Shown here piece after piece: positions 8,983-16,922 of a DNA stretch of 64,000 nt; positions within the stretch are counted from its first letter, which is position 1, and every line of letters begins with the position of its first letter. Both the position numbers and the translations under genes were made by a program. The stretch covers positions 3,017,001 through 3,081,000 of the forward strand of contig NZ_CP095855.1 in assembly GCF_023100805.1 (NCBI RefSeq), given 5' to 3'. The stretch is from Chitinophaga filiformis (lineage in GTDB: Bacteria; Bacteroidota; Bacteroidia; Chitinophagales; Chitinophagaceae). The notes under the pieces are model-generated. The model worked only from the letters and a program-made list of their open reading frames with translations. It searched no databases and was not told the DNA's origin.

Positions 8983-10308
8983 TTATAACAAGCTTTTCTG
9001 CAGCCTTGATTTAATGATGTATACAATGATACCCGCGATTGTCACTGTGGCGCCAGCCAGCATCATGTGCAGGCCTGTGGAAATAAAGATGCCGATCCAG
9101 ATCATAATAGCGAGGATCACAGGCATAGGGTATAATGGCATATGCCATTTGAAGAAGTTCCTTCCCTTTCTTTTACTGAGCAATATCAGGCCTACCGCCT
9201 GTGCAATGAATTGTATCATGATACGCATAGCCAGGATGGCATCGATCACTTCTTTGATCCTGAATAAAAGGCTGAATACAAAGGCGATAGCCCCTAAAAA
9301 GAGCAGGGAGACGTATGGGAAGTTCTTAGTAGGGTGGAGACGGGCAAATACTTTAAAGAAAGCGCCGTCCTGCGCAGCGGCGTAAGGGATACGGCTGTAA
9401 CCAAGTGTGGCGGAGAACACAGAGGCGAAGGCTACCCAGAGTATCAGTACAGTAGCAACTTTGGCCGCGGTAGGACCGCCGAGTACTTCAATGAACTCAC
9501 TCACGACGAAGGGACTATGCGCCACCCTGTCAAACGGCAGCACAGAGGCCACACTGATATTCATGCACAGGTACAGGACGGTAATACCTGTAATGGAGAT
9601 CAGCATACTGCGGGGAATATTTTTTTCCGGCTGCCTTATTTCTCCGCCCAGGTGACAGACATTATAATAACCAAGATAGCTGTAAACGGTCTTTACGCTG
9701 GCAAAACCAAGTGCGGTGGCAAATGTATAATTGAGCTGCAGCCCGTCATTGATGTGTTTCACGGGTTCAAAGAAGTGGCCATGTGCAATCCCGCCGCCTA
9801 TGATCCATGCCATGGTAACCAGTACGCCCATCCATAACAATACGCTGATCTTACCGATGGTCTCAATATTACGGTAAAGCAGGAAAACGATCAGGAGCAC
9901 CATGCCTCCGCTCACCGCCTTTGTGCCCCAGAAACCCAGGGGAAAGATATATCCTGCATATGTAGAAAACCCAATGGCAGCAGAGGCGATCACTAAAGGG
10001 GCCTGGATCATGGTCTGCCATACGAAAAGAAAACTCATGAGCTTTCCTGTTTTAGGGCCGAAACCTTCTTTCAGGAAGTTATAGCTACCGCCGGCTTTCG
10101 GAAAGGTAGCACCCAGTTCACTCCATACCATAGCATCGATGAACGACAGCACCGCCCCCGCTACCCAGGCATACAGGAAGCCTGGACCATGCATCGTTTC
10201 AGCCACTACGCTCAATACTATAAATGGGCCTATGCCCACCATATCTGTCATATTAATAGCAGTAGCCTGTAACAGGCTAATGCGCCGGGATAGTTCTGGT
10301 TGCTTCAT
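8983..10308 (-). CDS. APC-superfamily amino acid permease
   Basis: This 441-residue integral inner-membrane transporter has about 12 hydrophobic helices. The first helix holds the unwound substrate-binding motif of the family (ATAINMTDMVGIGPFIVLS), matching the GxG/IGxGIF-type region of APC amino acid/polyamine/organocation transporters. A conserved stretch with ELGATFPKAGGSYNFLKE follows in helix 2-3. It probably exchanges or imports an amino acid; the specificity cannot be read from sequence. It is a single gene, with a terminator-bearing gap on its 5' side and the sigma factor gene downstream. Confidence 0.88.
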   Translation of the reverse strand: MKQPELSRRISLLQATAINMTDMVGIGPFIVLSVVAETMHGPGFLYAWVAGAVLSFIDAMVWSELGATFPKAGGSYNFLKEGFGPKTGKLMSFLFVWQTMIQAPLVIASAAIGFSTYAGYIFPLGFWGTKAVSGGMVLLIVFLLYRNIETIGKISVLLWMGVLVTMAWIIGGGIAHGHFFEPVKHINDGLQLNYTFATALGFASVKTVYSYLGYYNVCHLGGEIRQPEKNIPRSMLISITGITVLYLCMNISVASVLPFDRVAHSPFVVSEFIEVLGGPTAAKVATVLILWVAFASVFSATLGYSRIPYAAAQDGAFFKVFARLHPTKNFPYVSLLFLGAIAFVFSLLFRIKEVIDAILAMRIMIQFIAQAVGLILLSKRKGRNFFKWHMPLYPMPVILAIMIWIGIFISTGLHMMLAGATVTIAGIIVYIIKSRLQKSLL

Positions 10309-10410
10309 TGAGGCGTAAAAATAAATATTTTGCGTCGCAGAGAAGAATATTTATTGAAATTCGTCAATGTTTAGCAGAAGCTGGTCAAATTATTAAACGG
10401 AAGCGGCTCT

Positions 10411-10452
10411 ATAGTAAAAAGCCGCTCCAGATTTGAAACGGCTTTTTACTAT
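10411..10452. terminator. Strong stem-loop terminator downstream of the RibD-like gene
   Basis: A perfect 14-bp inverted repeat (ATAGTAAAAAGCCG at 10411-10424 and CGGCTTTTTACTAT at 10439-10452) with a 14-base loop sits 15 bp beyond the stop of the minus-strand reductase gene. The stem ends in A/T runs on both sides. It is positioned to stop transcription of that gene before the permease promoter. Confidence 0.75.
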
Positions 10453-10466
10453 CAGTTGATCAAGTT

Positions 10467-11153
10467 TTACTTTAATACTTTGTATTTCATCCACACCACA
10501 TCATCTGTCATCTGTTGGAGATGGACCAGTTTAAGATGTTTATATGGAATGCTTTCTATAGTAGCAAGTCCGGTATCATTGAACGTAGCTGTGTTCGTAC
10601 CGTCCGCAACAGGGTAATACAGGATACTGAATTCGTCTATCAGGCCCGCTGCATGGAAAGAACCATTTACACCACCACCTCCTTCCAGCATGATCCTGTT
10701 GATATTGAAATGCTGTTGAAGTTTGGTGAGAATGAGGGACAGATCAACTATAGTTGCACCGCCAAACAGGTAAGAAATACCTTTCGACTGCAGATATCCC
10801 AGGTATGCGGGGGCTACCTGCTCTGTCAGTACAACAATCAGCCGGTCGCCATCCAGATCATTGGAGTCCCATCCGAGTTTACCGGCCGCATCGAGAGCTA
10901 TTGCATATGACCCTGCTGCAGCATCGGCGATGAAATCTTTTTTATCCTGTATCTTTTCAAAGCCTGATAAGTCGGGCAGTTCTGCTGCAAAATGTTGCTC
11001 CATTGTCACTCTTCCGCAGAACCAGGCATTTGCCTGCTCATGTTTTCCTCCTGTCTGTTCATACAATTCAACTCCTTTGAACGGCTTCCAGTTTTCTGTA
11101 ATGATCCTGCCGTCAATTGAACAAAGCATGTGACAAATAACGTATGGTTTCAT
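10467..11153 (-). CDS. RibD C-terminal / dihydrofolate reductase-like protein
   Basis: This ~228-residue cytoplasmic protein has the RibD_C/DHFR-like fold. The N-terminus reads PYVICHMLCSIDGRI, the usual beta-strand plus SxDG of the family. NAWFCGRVTME corresponds to the GRxT cofactor loop, and the C-terminal half has a Gly-rich LEGGGGVNGSF motif for NADPH. Family members reduce pteridine- or ribosyl-pyrimidine-type substrates with NADPH. There is no deaminase half, so it is not full RibD; the substrate is unknown. An in-frame ATG at 11177 would add eight residues. I prefer 11153 because the conserved strand follows it directly. Confidence 0.82.
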   Translation of the reverse strand: MKPYVICHMLCSIDGRIITENWKPFKGVELYEQTGGKHEQANAWFCGRVTMEQHFAAELPDLSGFEKIQDKKDFIADAAAGSYAIALDAAGKLGWDSNDLDGDRLIVVLTEQVAPAYLGYLQSKGISYLFGGATIVDLSLILTKLQQHFNINRIMLEGGGGVNGSFHAAGLIDEFSILYYPVADGTNTATFNDTGLATIESIPYKHLKLVHLQQMTDDVVWMKYKVLK

Positions 11154-11248
11154 ATTACTCAGTGTTGCTTGTCGCAAAGATGGGACAAATTGACGAACAG
11201 GATCTAATGAAAAACAAAGTATAACTTACTAATTTCAAAGATAGCAAC

Positions 11249-14200
11249 CTATTCAGCACTCTTCACCATGTGTTTCGTTGTCCTGGTTCCGTTAATATCT
11301 ATCTGAATAAGATACACGCCCGGACGCAATTGCGCAGTGCTGATCTCCTGCCCCGGATAAACCAGCCTGGCTGGTGTAACTTGTCGCCCCAATGCATCAT
11401 AGATAATAATCATCGCCTGTTTTGCATTAAACTTCAGCCTGACATGCGTGGCAGCAGGATTGGGATAAAGCACAACCTCTTTTCCTGCAATTGTTTGTTC
11501 ACGGGTAGTAGCCAGGCTCCTATTCACAAGCGTCAACGGCGTTGCATATAACTGGTTTTTCGGGATAATCTCCTTACCCTGTGAAGCACTGGACCACGAT
11601 AGTTTACAGTTGGCCCCGCCATTGTTTTCGAAATATTCCAGTTTGATATCGTACTGCTGGCCCGCTGTTAATGTGATGTTGCCTGAGTATTCAATATCCC
11701 AGTCATCCAGCCATTTGTCGATGATCAGCTGATTGTTCACCCATAAGCGCCTGCCATTGTCGCTCGTGATGTAAAAGGTATACTGGCCTGAATATCTCGG
11801 TTCTACTTTGCCTGTCCAGCGCACCGTATAAGCGTTGGTGTTAACACCCGTGCCCGGTGAGCCTTCGCCCCAGTCAAAATTGATGGTTGGGTCAAGGCGT
11901 GAGAAGATAAACGTTTCGAAGTTCATACCGTTATAGTAATTGCCCGTAAGACCATTACCATTGCCAACAGGGGGAACTGACAGTAACTGCCATCTGGCTG
12001 AAAGCTGGCCCGTACCGGTATGCTGTACTACTTTCGCTTCGGGCGCTGTACTTTCATTCAGGGTGGCAAGCACTTTTCCGCTTAGTACTGAAATGAATTT
12101 ATAGTAACCGCTGTCTGCCTGTACGGCGATAAACTGCTGATTGGCTGCTTCCTGGCTGGTCCATTGCCAGAGGCTCACATCTTCATTCAGGCTTGACTGC
12201 GGAATGTCCAGGCATTTCGCGCTATGATAAGCGGTAATAGTATAGCGGCCATCGCCAAGATGCCTGAGTGTGAATGTCTGGTTGGCCGCACCTGTGCCAT
12301 GCCATAGCTGTATCGGTGTTCCATCGCCTGTACCACCCAGGCCACCCCGGACGTCCAGGAACAGGCCACTGTTCACATTTTTAATAGTATAGGAACCTGC
12401 CAGGTTTAGAATGCCGTTGGCCAGTACTTTAATGGAACTGGCTTTGTCGTTCCAGGCAGTTCCCAGGTTTGCGCTGGAGGATGTCAGTACAATGGAATCG
12501 CCGGCAAAATTCTCGTGCTCAAACAATATGACCTTGTAACCTTCTGCGATCTTCACGGACGAGATATCATCGTTAAGTATGCCTTTCAGTTCCAGTCCTG
12601 CCAGCTTGTAAGCGCCGATAGGGAGGCCGGCATGGAAACCGTTGTATTGGGCATGTTCATAGACGGTAACAGGGCCGCTACTGGTATCAGGCCTGCTATA
12701 GAGCTGTGCTCTTGGTATTATCTGCCGTGACTGGGATGCGCTTTCCCATTGCAGATGACAAAAGGCGTCGCCATTGCCTTCTGCATATCGTAGTTCGATG
12801 TCGTATTTCTGACCGGCTGTTAATGTAATGGTGCCACTGCGGGTGTATGCGCCCTGTGTCTCAAAGTCGTTGATGATGGGCTGGCCATTTACCGTTAGTT
12901 TTACGCCGTCGTCGGAGTATACATAGAAGGTATATTGCTCGGAGTATAAGGGTTGTACCTGTCCTGACCATTTTACGGAGAACTGGTTGTTGCCCAGTTG
13001 GGCATGATCAGGAGAACCGGTTCCCCAGTCAAAATCTACATTGCCATCGGTCTGCTGGTATTTCAGATTGTCAAGATGATAACCACTGTAATATTCAGCT
13101 TTCAGACCATTACCTGTTCCGACAGGCAGTCCTTTCAGGTTTTTACGGATCAGCCACACAAATTCATCAGGCGCCACTACGCGTACATTAGGTCCCAGGC
13201 GGTTGATACAATCCTGTACATCGTCTACATCTCTTGACCAGATATGTACGGAAACAAGACTGTAGCCATCTGCCGAATAAATATTGGTAGATGCCTGGTT
13301 TAATTGATTGGCCAGTGATTGCGGAGAGGAAAGTGTTCCCCACAGCGTATACCTGCCGCCGATAGATGGCTTGTCTTTATACCAGTCGATCTGTCCATGC
13401 CTGCCGGTATAGTTAGCGCCATAGCTGTAATAGAAAAGGGCGTCAATATTATCCTGTTTCAGGTAAGCGCCTGGATCATTATCACTGTCGTCTGCATCAA
13501 TGATGTTCACAATACGCAGGTCGGCCTGTTTCATGTACTTATTCAGCAGCGCAGTCTCAGTTTCAAGATCAGCATCAGGATAACGCCCAGGGAAATAGTA
13601 GCTTCTCCCTGAAGGACCGGCTATTAATACATTTCTGCCATCGGGTGTGGTCAGGCAGTTCTCTACATATTTCTCATATACGACTGGCGCCAGTTCAGAG
13701 AGGGAAGGAGAGATGGTCCAGCCCAGGTTCACATGAGCGCGGGCGGGATTGTTCCAGTTATTGATATTATCGTGAGAGCCTAAGAGCCATTGCACGTTAT
13801 CACCGTCTGTAATAACAAAGCAAACCGTGTGTACGCCGGTTTTTACTTCAAAAGGTTTGATAGGATCTTTCTGTTTGAAGGTCTTCGACTTTGCAGGAAT
13901 ATTGCTGAGTGCAGACATATTGGGCGCCCAGTCGGAGGGCAGGATGCTCATGGACCTCAGCGACAATTGTTCCACTGTTTCATATTCCGCCGGTCCCCAG
14001 CCGAAAAAAGTAGCGCCTTTGTTCATGCGGTTATATACACTGGTGGCCAGTGTGCCGGAGGGAGAATTGTCCCAGAACTGGAATGCCTTTGTGTAGGTGC
14101 TGTAGTCTCCCAGGGAGAACACGCGGTCGTCGGAGCTCTGTTGATAAGATGCTATTTTCTGGCTGAAAAGATTACCATAGTTAGCCAAAGCCCAGGCTTC

Positions 14201-14677
14201 ATCCCGGGTGCGTACATCGAGCAGGCGTGTCAGGCCGGCATTGATGGCAGTCTGTTCGATATCGGCCGGAATGGCTACGGCATTCATCACACCGGCCAGT
14301 GAGATAGCGACATTGGTTGATCTGTCTTTCTGGTTGCATAGAATGTAACCGGAAAGCCTGTTGGCAAAACGGTTAAGCAGACCGGGAAAGTTCGTGTAAT
14401 ACATGTCGTTGATCTTTACGCCTGCATTTTCCACCAATGTACGGTGACCGGAAAGGTCTCTGAGAATAGCGGGTTTGGTCTGGGCAATAACGCCCATCAG
14501 CGTTTGCAGCGCTATCTTTTCGGAAGCTGCATAATTCTCAGATGTGAGGAATAAAGTATCGGGTACGGCGGAAAGCGGAAACGGGCTTCCCGGCACCCTC
14601 GGCGCCTGTGTCTGTGCCTGGGCAGACAGTGCGGGCAGCCATACAACAAGAAGTGTGTAAAAGATTCTCTTTTTCAT
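11249..14677 (-). CDS. Giant secreted GxGYxYP-domain protein with PA14, crystallin, ricin and T9SS sorting domains
   Basis: This 1142-residue secreted protein starts with a signal peptide (~1-22). A GxGYxYP N-terminal and core domain follows (~40-510), with the signature region GPSGRSYYFPGRYPD (354-368), a family thought to be carbohydrate related. Next come a PA14 domain (~518-660, FDWGTGSPD...YSDDGVKLTVNG), a beta/gamma-crystallin-like domain (~670-755), a ricin B-type lectin domain (~760-900, with QxW motifs), a second PA14 (~910-1050), and a C-terminal type IX secretion sorting domain (~1065-1142, VLYPNPAATHVRL). PA14 and ricin modules bind sugars in many enzymes. The protein is probably displayed on or released from the cell surface to act on a polysaccharide; no catalytic activity is established from what I see. 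It is monocistronic. Confidence 0.85.
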   Translation of the reverse strand: MKKRIFYTLLVVWLPALSAQAQTQAPRVPGSPFPLSAVPDTLFLTSENYAASEKIALQTLMGVIAQTKPAILRDLSGHRTLVENAGVKINDMYYTNFPGLLNRFANRLSGYILCNQKDRSTNVAISLAGVMNAVAIPADIEQTAINAGLTRLLDVRTRDEAWALANYGNLFSQKIASYQQSSDDRVFSLGDYSTYTKAFQFWDNSPSGTLATSVYNRMNKGATFFGWGPAEYETVEQLSLRSMSILPSDWAPNMSALSNIPAKSKTFKQKDPIKPFEVKTGVHTVCFVITDGDNVQWLLGSHDNINNWNNPARAHVNLGWTISPSLSELAPVVYEKYVENCLTTPDGRNVLIAGPSGRSYYFPGRYPDADLETETALLNKYMKQADLRIVNIIDADDSDNDPGAYLKQDNIDALFYYSYGANYTGRHGQIDWYKDKPSIGGRYTLWGTLSSPQSLANQLNQASTNIYSADGYSLVSVHIWSRDVDDVQDCINRLGPNVRVVAPDEFVWLIRKNLKGLPVGTGNGLKAEYYSGYHLDNLKYQQTDGNVDFDWGTGSPDHAQLGNNQFSVKWSGQVQPLYSEQYTFYVYSDDGVKLTVNGQPIINDFETQGAYTRSGTITLTAGQKYDIELRYAEGNGDAFCHLQWESASQSRQIIPRAQLYSRPDTSSGPVTVYEHAQYNGFHAGLPIGAYKLAGLELKGILNDDISSVKIAEGYKVILFEHENFAGDSIVLTSSSANLGTAWNDKASSIKVLANGILNLAGSYTIKNVNSGLFLDVRGGLGGTGDGTPIQLWHGTGAANQTFTLRHLGDGRYTITAYHSAKCLDIPQSSLNEDVSLWQWTSQEAANQQFIAVQADSGYYKFISVLSGKVLATLNESTAPEAKVVQHTGTGQLSARWQLLSVPPVGNGNGLTGNYYNGMNFETFIFSRLDPTINFDWGEGSPGTGVNTNAYTVRWTGKVEPRYSGQYTFYITSDNGRRLWVNNQLIIDKWLDDWDIEYSGNITLTAGQQYDIKLEYFENNGGANCKLSWSSASQGKEIIPKNQLYATPLTLVNRSLATTREQTIAGKEVVLYPNPAATHVRLKFNAKQAMIIIYDALGRQVTPARLVYPGQEISTAQLRPGVYLIQIDINGTRTTKHMVKSAE

Positions 14678-15040
14678 GATGGAATTGATTTGGTTACATG
14701 AGTACTACGTGAAATGGAATGTATTGTAAGTGGAGGGTTGGGATAGTTTTCAGCTATTGCGAGCTACAGGGCGGGTTACACGGATTAAATATAGTAACAG
14801 GAATGGTTATTTCATAATGTTAAATGATCTTTACGGGCTTTATCTTCGTTATGATCTTTTTCTTGCGTAGGGTGACGGGAAAGACGGGATTCGATATGTT
14901 GTGCAATTGGAACCAGGTAGAGGATTTTCCGGTGTCTATGCGGCTTTAACTTTTGCAGTGGGATGATATACAGAGGAGTGATAACATTCAGTTCGGTCTT
15001 ACAGCTGAAATGAGCAAGCGAGGAAATTGATGGGGATAAC
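14678..15040. other. Intergenic gap, no gene seen
   Basis: About 360 bp separate the giant secreted-protein gene (minus) from the tRNA-like unit (plus). I see no convincing coding frame. It should hold the promoter of the minus-strand gene, but I could not fix a -7/-33 pair with confidence. Confidence 0.5.
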
Positions 15041-15067
15041 TTGAATAGGTAAATTATTATATATTTG
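15041..15067 (+). promoter_or_regulatory. Bacteroidota-type promoter for the tRNA-like pair
   Basis: TATATTTG at 15060-15067 matches the Bacteroidota -7 consensus TAnnTTTG. A TTG at 15041-15043 lies 16 bp upstream, slightly short for the -33 element. The -7 box ends 10 bp before the first tRNA-like gene, so transcription would start just ahead of the mature 5' end. Confidence 0.55.
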
Positions 15068-15077
15068 CGCCCGTAAT

Positions 15078-15149
15078 GACGTTGTAGTTTAATTGGAAGA
15101 ATGCTCGCCCGTCAGGCGAGAGGTGTAAGTTCGAGTCTTATCGCCGTCA
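15078..15149 (+). tRNA. tRNA-Asp(GTC)-like gene, atypical
   Basis: A cloverleaf can be drawn over 72 bases. The acceptor GACGTTG pairs with CGCCGTC with one T-C mismatch and one wobble. The D arm is GTTT/GAAT. The anticodon arm is CTCGC-CCGTCAG-GCGAG with anticodon GTC. The variable loop is AGGT, and the T arm is GTAAG-TTCGAGT-CTTAT with a wobble at its base. The discriminator is A, whereas bacterial tRNA-Asp normally has G73. No CCA is encoded. The weak acceptor and D stems and the odd discriminator make it unlike a housekeeping tRNA-Asp. It is the first of two tandem tRNA-like genes with near-identical D arms. Confidence 0.7.
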
Positions 15150-15156
15150 TTATATC

Positions 15157-15229
15157 TGGGGGATAATTTAATTGGAAAAATATCAGTCTGCTAGACTGAA
15201 GATGTAGGTTCGAATCCTTGCTCCTCCAC
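15157..15229 (+). tRNA. tRNA-like gene with GCT anticodon but no long variable arm
   Basis: The acceptor TGGGGGA pairs with TCCTCCA (one G-T). The D arm is ATTT/AAAT. The anticodon arm TCAGT-CTGCTAG-ACTGA has anticodon GCT (Ser codons AGC/AGU). The variable loop is only four bases (AGAT), whereas bacterial tRNA-Ser has a long type II variable arm needed by SerRS. The T arm has one unpaired base (GTAGG-TTCGAAT-CCTTGC). The discriminator is C instead of the usual G. It lies 7 bases after the Asp-like gene, and the two share the bases TTTAATTGGAA in the D arm. It could be a decayed tRNA, or a specialised tRNA-like RNA not used in ordinary translation. Confidence 0.5.
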
Positions 15230-15234
15230 AGCAA

Positions 15235-15274
15235 CGGGAACAAAGCATAAAGTGCGTTGTTCCCGTCTTGTTTT
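15235..15274 (+). terminator. Rho-independent terminator of the tRNA-like unit
   Basis: A perfect 9-bp stem (CGGGAACAA at 15235-15243, TTGTTCCCG at 15257-15265) with a 13-base loop is followed by TCTTGTTTT. It closes a compact unit consisting of promoter, two tRNA-like genes and terminator. Confidence 0.75.
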
Positions 15275-15295
15275 GGGAAAGCCTGTCCCTGGCTT

Positions 15296-16672
15296 CTATA
15301 CAACAATCGCTCTAAGTTGCTCCAACTTTTTCTCTAATCGACTTATTTTCAGTTCATTATTTCTTTTCTGATATTGTTCAAGCAAGGGTGGATTAAATTC
15401 GGTTTTGTATCTGACCATTTTATAGTAAATGGTAGCCAGTTTATTGGCGGTGGCGACAATAGCATATTTATTTCCACCCTTTGCTTTCATACGGCGAAAA
15501 TAGTCTCCTAGCCAATGCTCACTTTTCTGAACAGAATTTGCGGCAAAGCGGAAAGCCTGCCCGGCTATAGAGGATGGTTTTTTCATTAAACGTGAACTTA
15601 TTAGTTTGCCACCAGATATTTTATTGTTAGGACAAAGATTTAACCAGGAGACAAAATGTTTTTCTGTGGGCCATTTTGAAAGATCTGTCCCCGTCTCAGC
15701 TAGTAATTGAAGGCCTCCATTATCGCTTAAACCATATATGGCTAATACATCAACGCCTAAAATATGTTGCAAGTAGCTGCGGACATTAAAACGAGGATTA
15801 TTTTTAGATTTGGTCTTAATATTTTGTCGTTGCGTCTGGTCCTGTTGCACGCTACAGGTTGTTACTATACCATCATTACATAGTGCCTCATACATAGATA
15901 GTTGTTCCTCAATCTTTTTATCGCAATTATTTATTCTGGACAGATATTCTTTATAGAGCTCATAACATTGACCGAGGGTAAACAGATGTTCATCCCTCCA
16001 ATTGCCATGTAATGATTTTTCGATAGTATCTTTACTAGCCTTGATCCGAGAACCTACTAACGATAATAGATTGGAGGGGGTACGTTCTCCTTTAAGAATG
16101 GCTTCCACAATAGCGGATCCGGTCTGGCCAACTATATCGCTAATTACTGTATGCAGCTTTACATTCATCAGTTCCAGTGATTTTTGCATACGCAAAACAC
16201 ATTTACTCGCCTCGGACTGTAAAGTTCTACGGAAACGAACCAGTGTTCTTAAAGCTTCCTGCTCGTTTGAAGGCAGATAAGAACTGCTTAATAAGCCATA
16301 GCTGTGAAGCCTTTGTAACCAGGCGGCATCGCTCTCATCTGTCTTACGGCCGCTCACGTTTTTAACATTACGAGCATTTACCAGATATACTTCAAAGCCT
16401 TCCTTTATTAGCAATCCGAACAAAGGTTTCCAATATACTCCTGTACTCTCCATTGCTACTGTATTTATATTACATTCTTTAAGCCAACTGGCTATAGCTT
16501 CCAGGTCGCAAGTCATAGTAGAGAAGGTGCGAACTGGATCAGGGCATCTATCCGCAGAGACAGCTACAGCATGAATCTTATCTCCGATGTCAATTCCGGC
16601 AGCATAAGGATTAACAATAGAAAGAGAATTGACTTTCTTCTTGGGAAAAGAGCTTTTCTTTACATTTGCCAT
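15296..16672 (-). CDS. IS110-family transposase (DEDD recombinase)
   Basis: This ~458-residue transposase has an N-terminal RuvC-like DEDD domain: AAGIDIGDKIHAVAVS supplies the first Asp, MESTGVYWKP the Glu, and KTDESDAAWL the two late Asps. The C-terminal Transposase_20 domain has the helix-hairpin region around residues 300-410 (FVSWLNLCPNNKISGGK, then a Ser-rich stretch MKKPSSIAGQ) that contains the nucleophilic Ser region of IS110 enzymes. A coiled-coil tail (ISRLEKKLEQLRAI) ends the protein. I chose the ATG at 16672 (MANVKK); an upstream ATG at 16693 would add seven residues. The frame is intact, so the element may be active. Confidence 0.92.
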   Translation of the reverse strand: MANVKKSSFPKKKVNSLSIVNPYAAGIDIGDKIHAVAVSADRCPDPVRTFSTMTCDLEAIASWLKECNINTVAMESTGVYWKPLFGLLIKEGFEVYLVNARNVKNVSGRKTDESDAAWLQRLHSYGLLSSSYLPSNEQEALRTLVRFRRTLQSEASKCVLRMQKSLELMNVKLHTVISDIVGQTGSAIVEAILKGERTPSNLLSLVGSRIKASKDTIEKSLHGNWRDEHLFTLGQCYELYKEYLSRINNCDKKIEEQLSMYEALCNDGIVTTCSVQQDQTQRQNIKTKSKNNPRFNVRSYLQHILGVDVLAIYGLSDNGGLQLLAETGTDLSKWPTEKHFVSWLNLCPNNKISGGKLISSRLMKKPSSIAGQAFRFAANSVQKSEHWLGDYFRRMKAKGGNKYAIVATANKLATIYYKMVRYKTEFNPPLLEQYQKRNNELKISRLEKKLEQLRAIVV

Positions 16673-16693
16673 AATCTTAGTTTTAAAAGGCAA

Positions 16694-16920
16694 AAGTTCC
16701 TCAGCCTGCTGGATTACATTAGGTTTATTCTTCTATACGGTCTCCAACGACCAATTTGAAACTTAATTATCCTGCAGAACCAGACTATTTGATGGAGTAA
16801 GCATCCATTGCAAGGGACGGTTTTAGCTGCAAAGGACTTTTGCCTCTACAATTTAACCAACATTGCTCTTCTGTTGTTTTTAGCGAAACAGTGGTCAGAC
16901 GCTCTGGGGACTATTTGATA
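16694..16920 (-). ncRNA. Candidate bridge-RNA region upstream of the IS110 transposase
   Basis: About 225 bp of non-coding sequence lies 5' of the transposase, between it and the LRR gene stop. In the IS110 subgroup the left non-coding end encodes a structured bridge RNA with target- and donor-binding loops. The placement fits, but I did not fold the sequence or find the loops. In the related IS1111 subgroup the RNA lies at the 3' side, where only a short non-coding stretch exists here. This is inference from position only. Confidence 0.3.
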
Positions 16921-16922
16921 AC

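Larger units (their letters stand above)
15290..16920 (-). mobile_element. IS110-family insertion sequence (limits approximate)
   Basis: The element is defined by the IS110-type transposase at 15296-16672 and about 230 bp of non-coding DNA on its 5' side. IS110 elements lack clear terminal inverted repeats and target duplications, so the ends cannot be read by eye. The 9-mer CTTCTATAC occurs next to the transposase stop (~15293) and again at ~16731, which may mark end-associated sequence or be chance. The known biology of the family is that the non-coding end encodes a bridge RNA that guides recombination. The element sits between the tRNA-like unit and the LRR gene. Confidence 0.55.

Noticed and set aside
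15112..15306. 64-codon minus-strand frame
   Set aside because: It runs across the two tRNA-like genes and the terminator, so it is not a real gene.
15296..16672. Retron, group II intron or other reverse-transcriptase element beside the tRNA-like genes
   Set aside because: The neighbouring protein is a DEDD IS110 transposase with no reverse-transcriptase motif.
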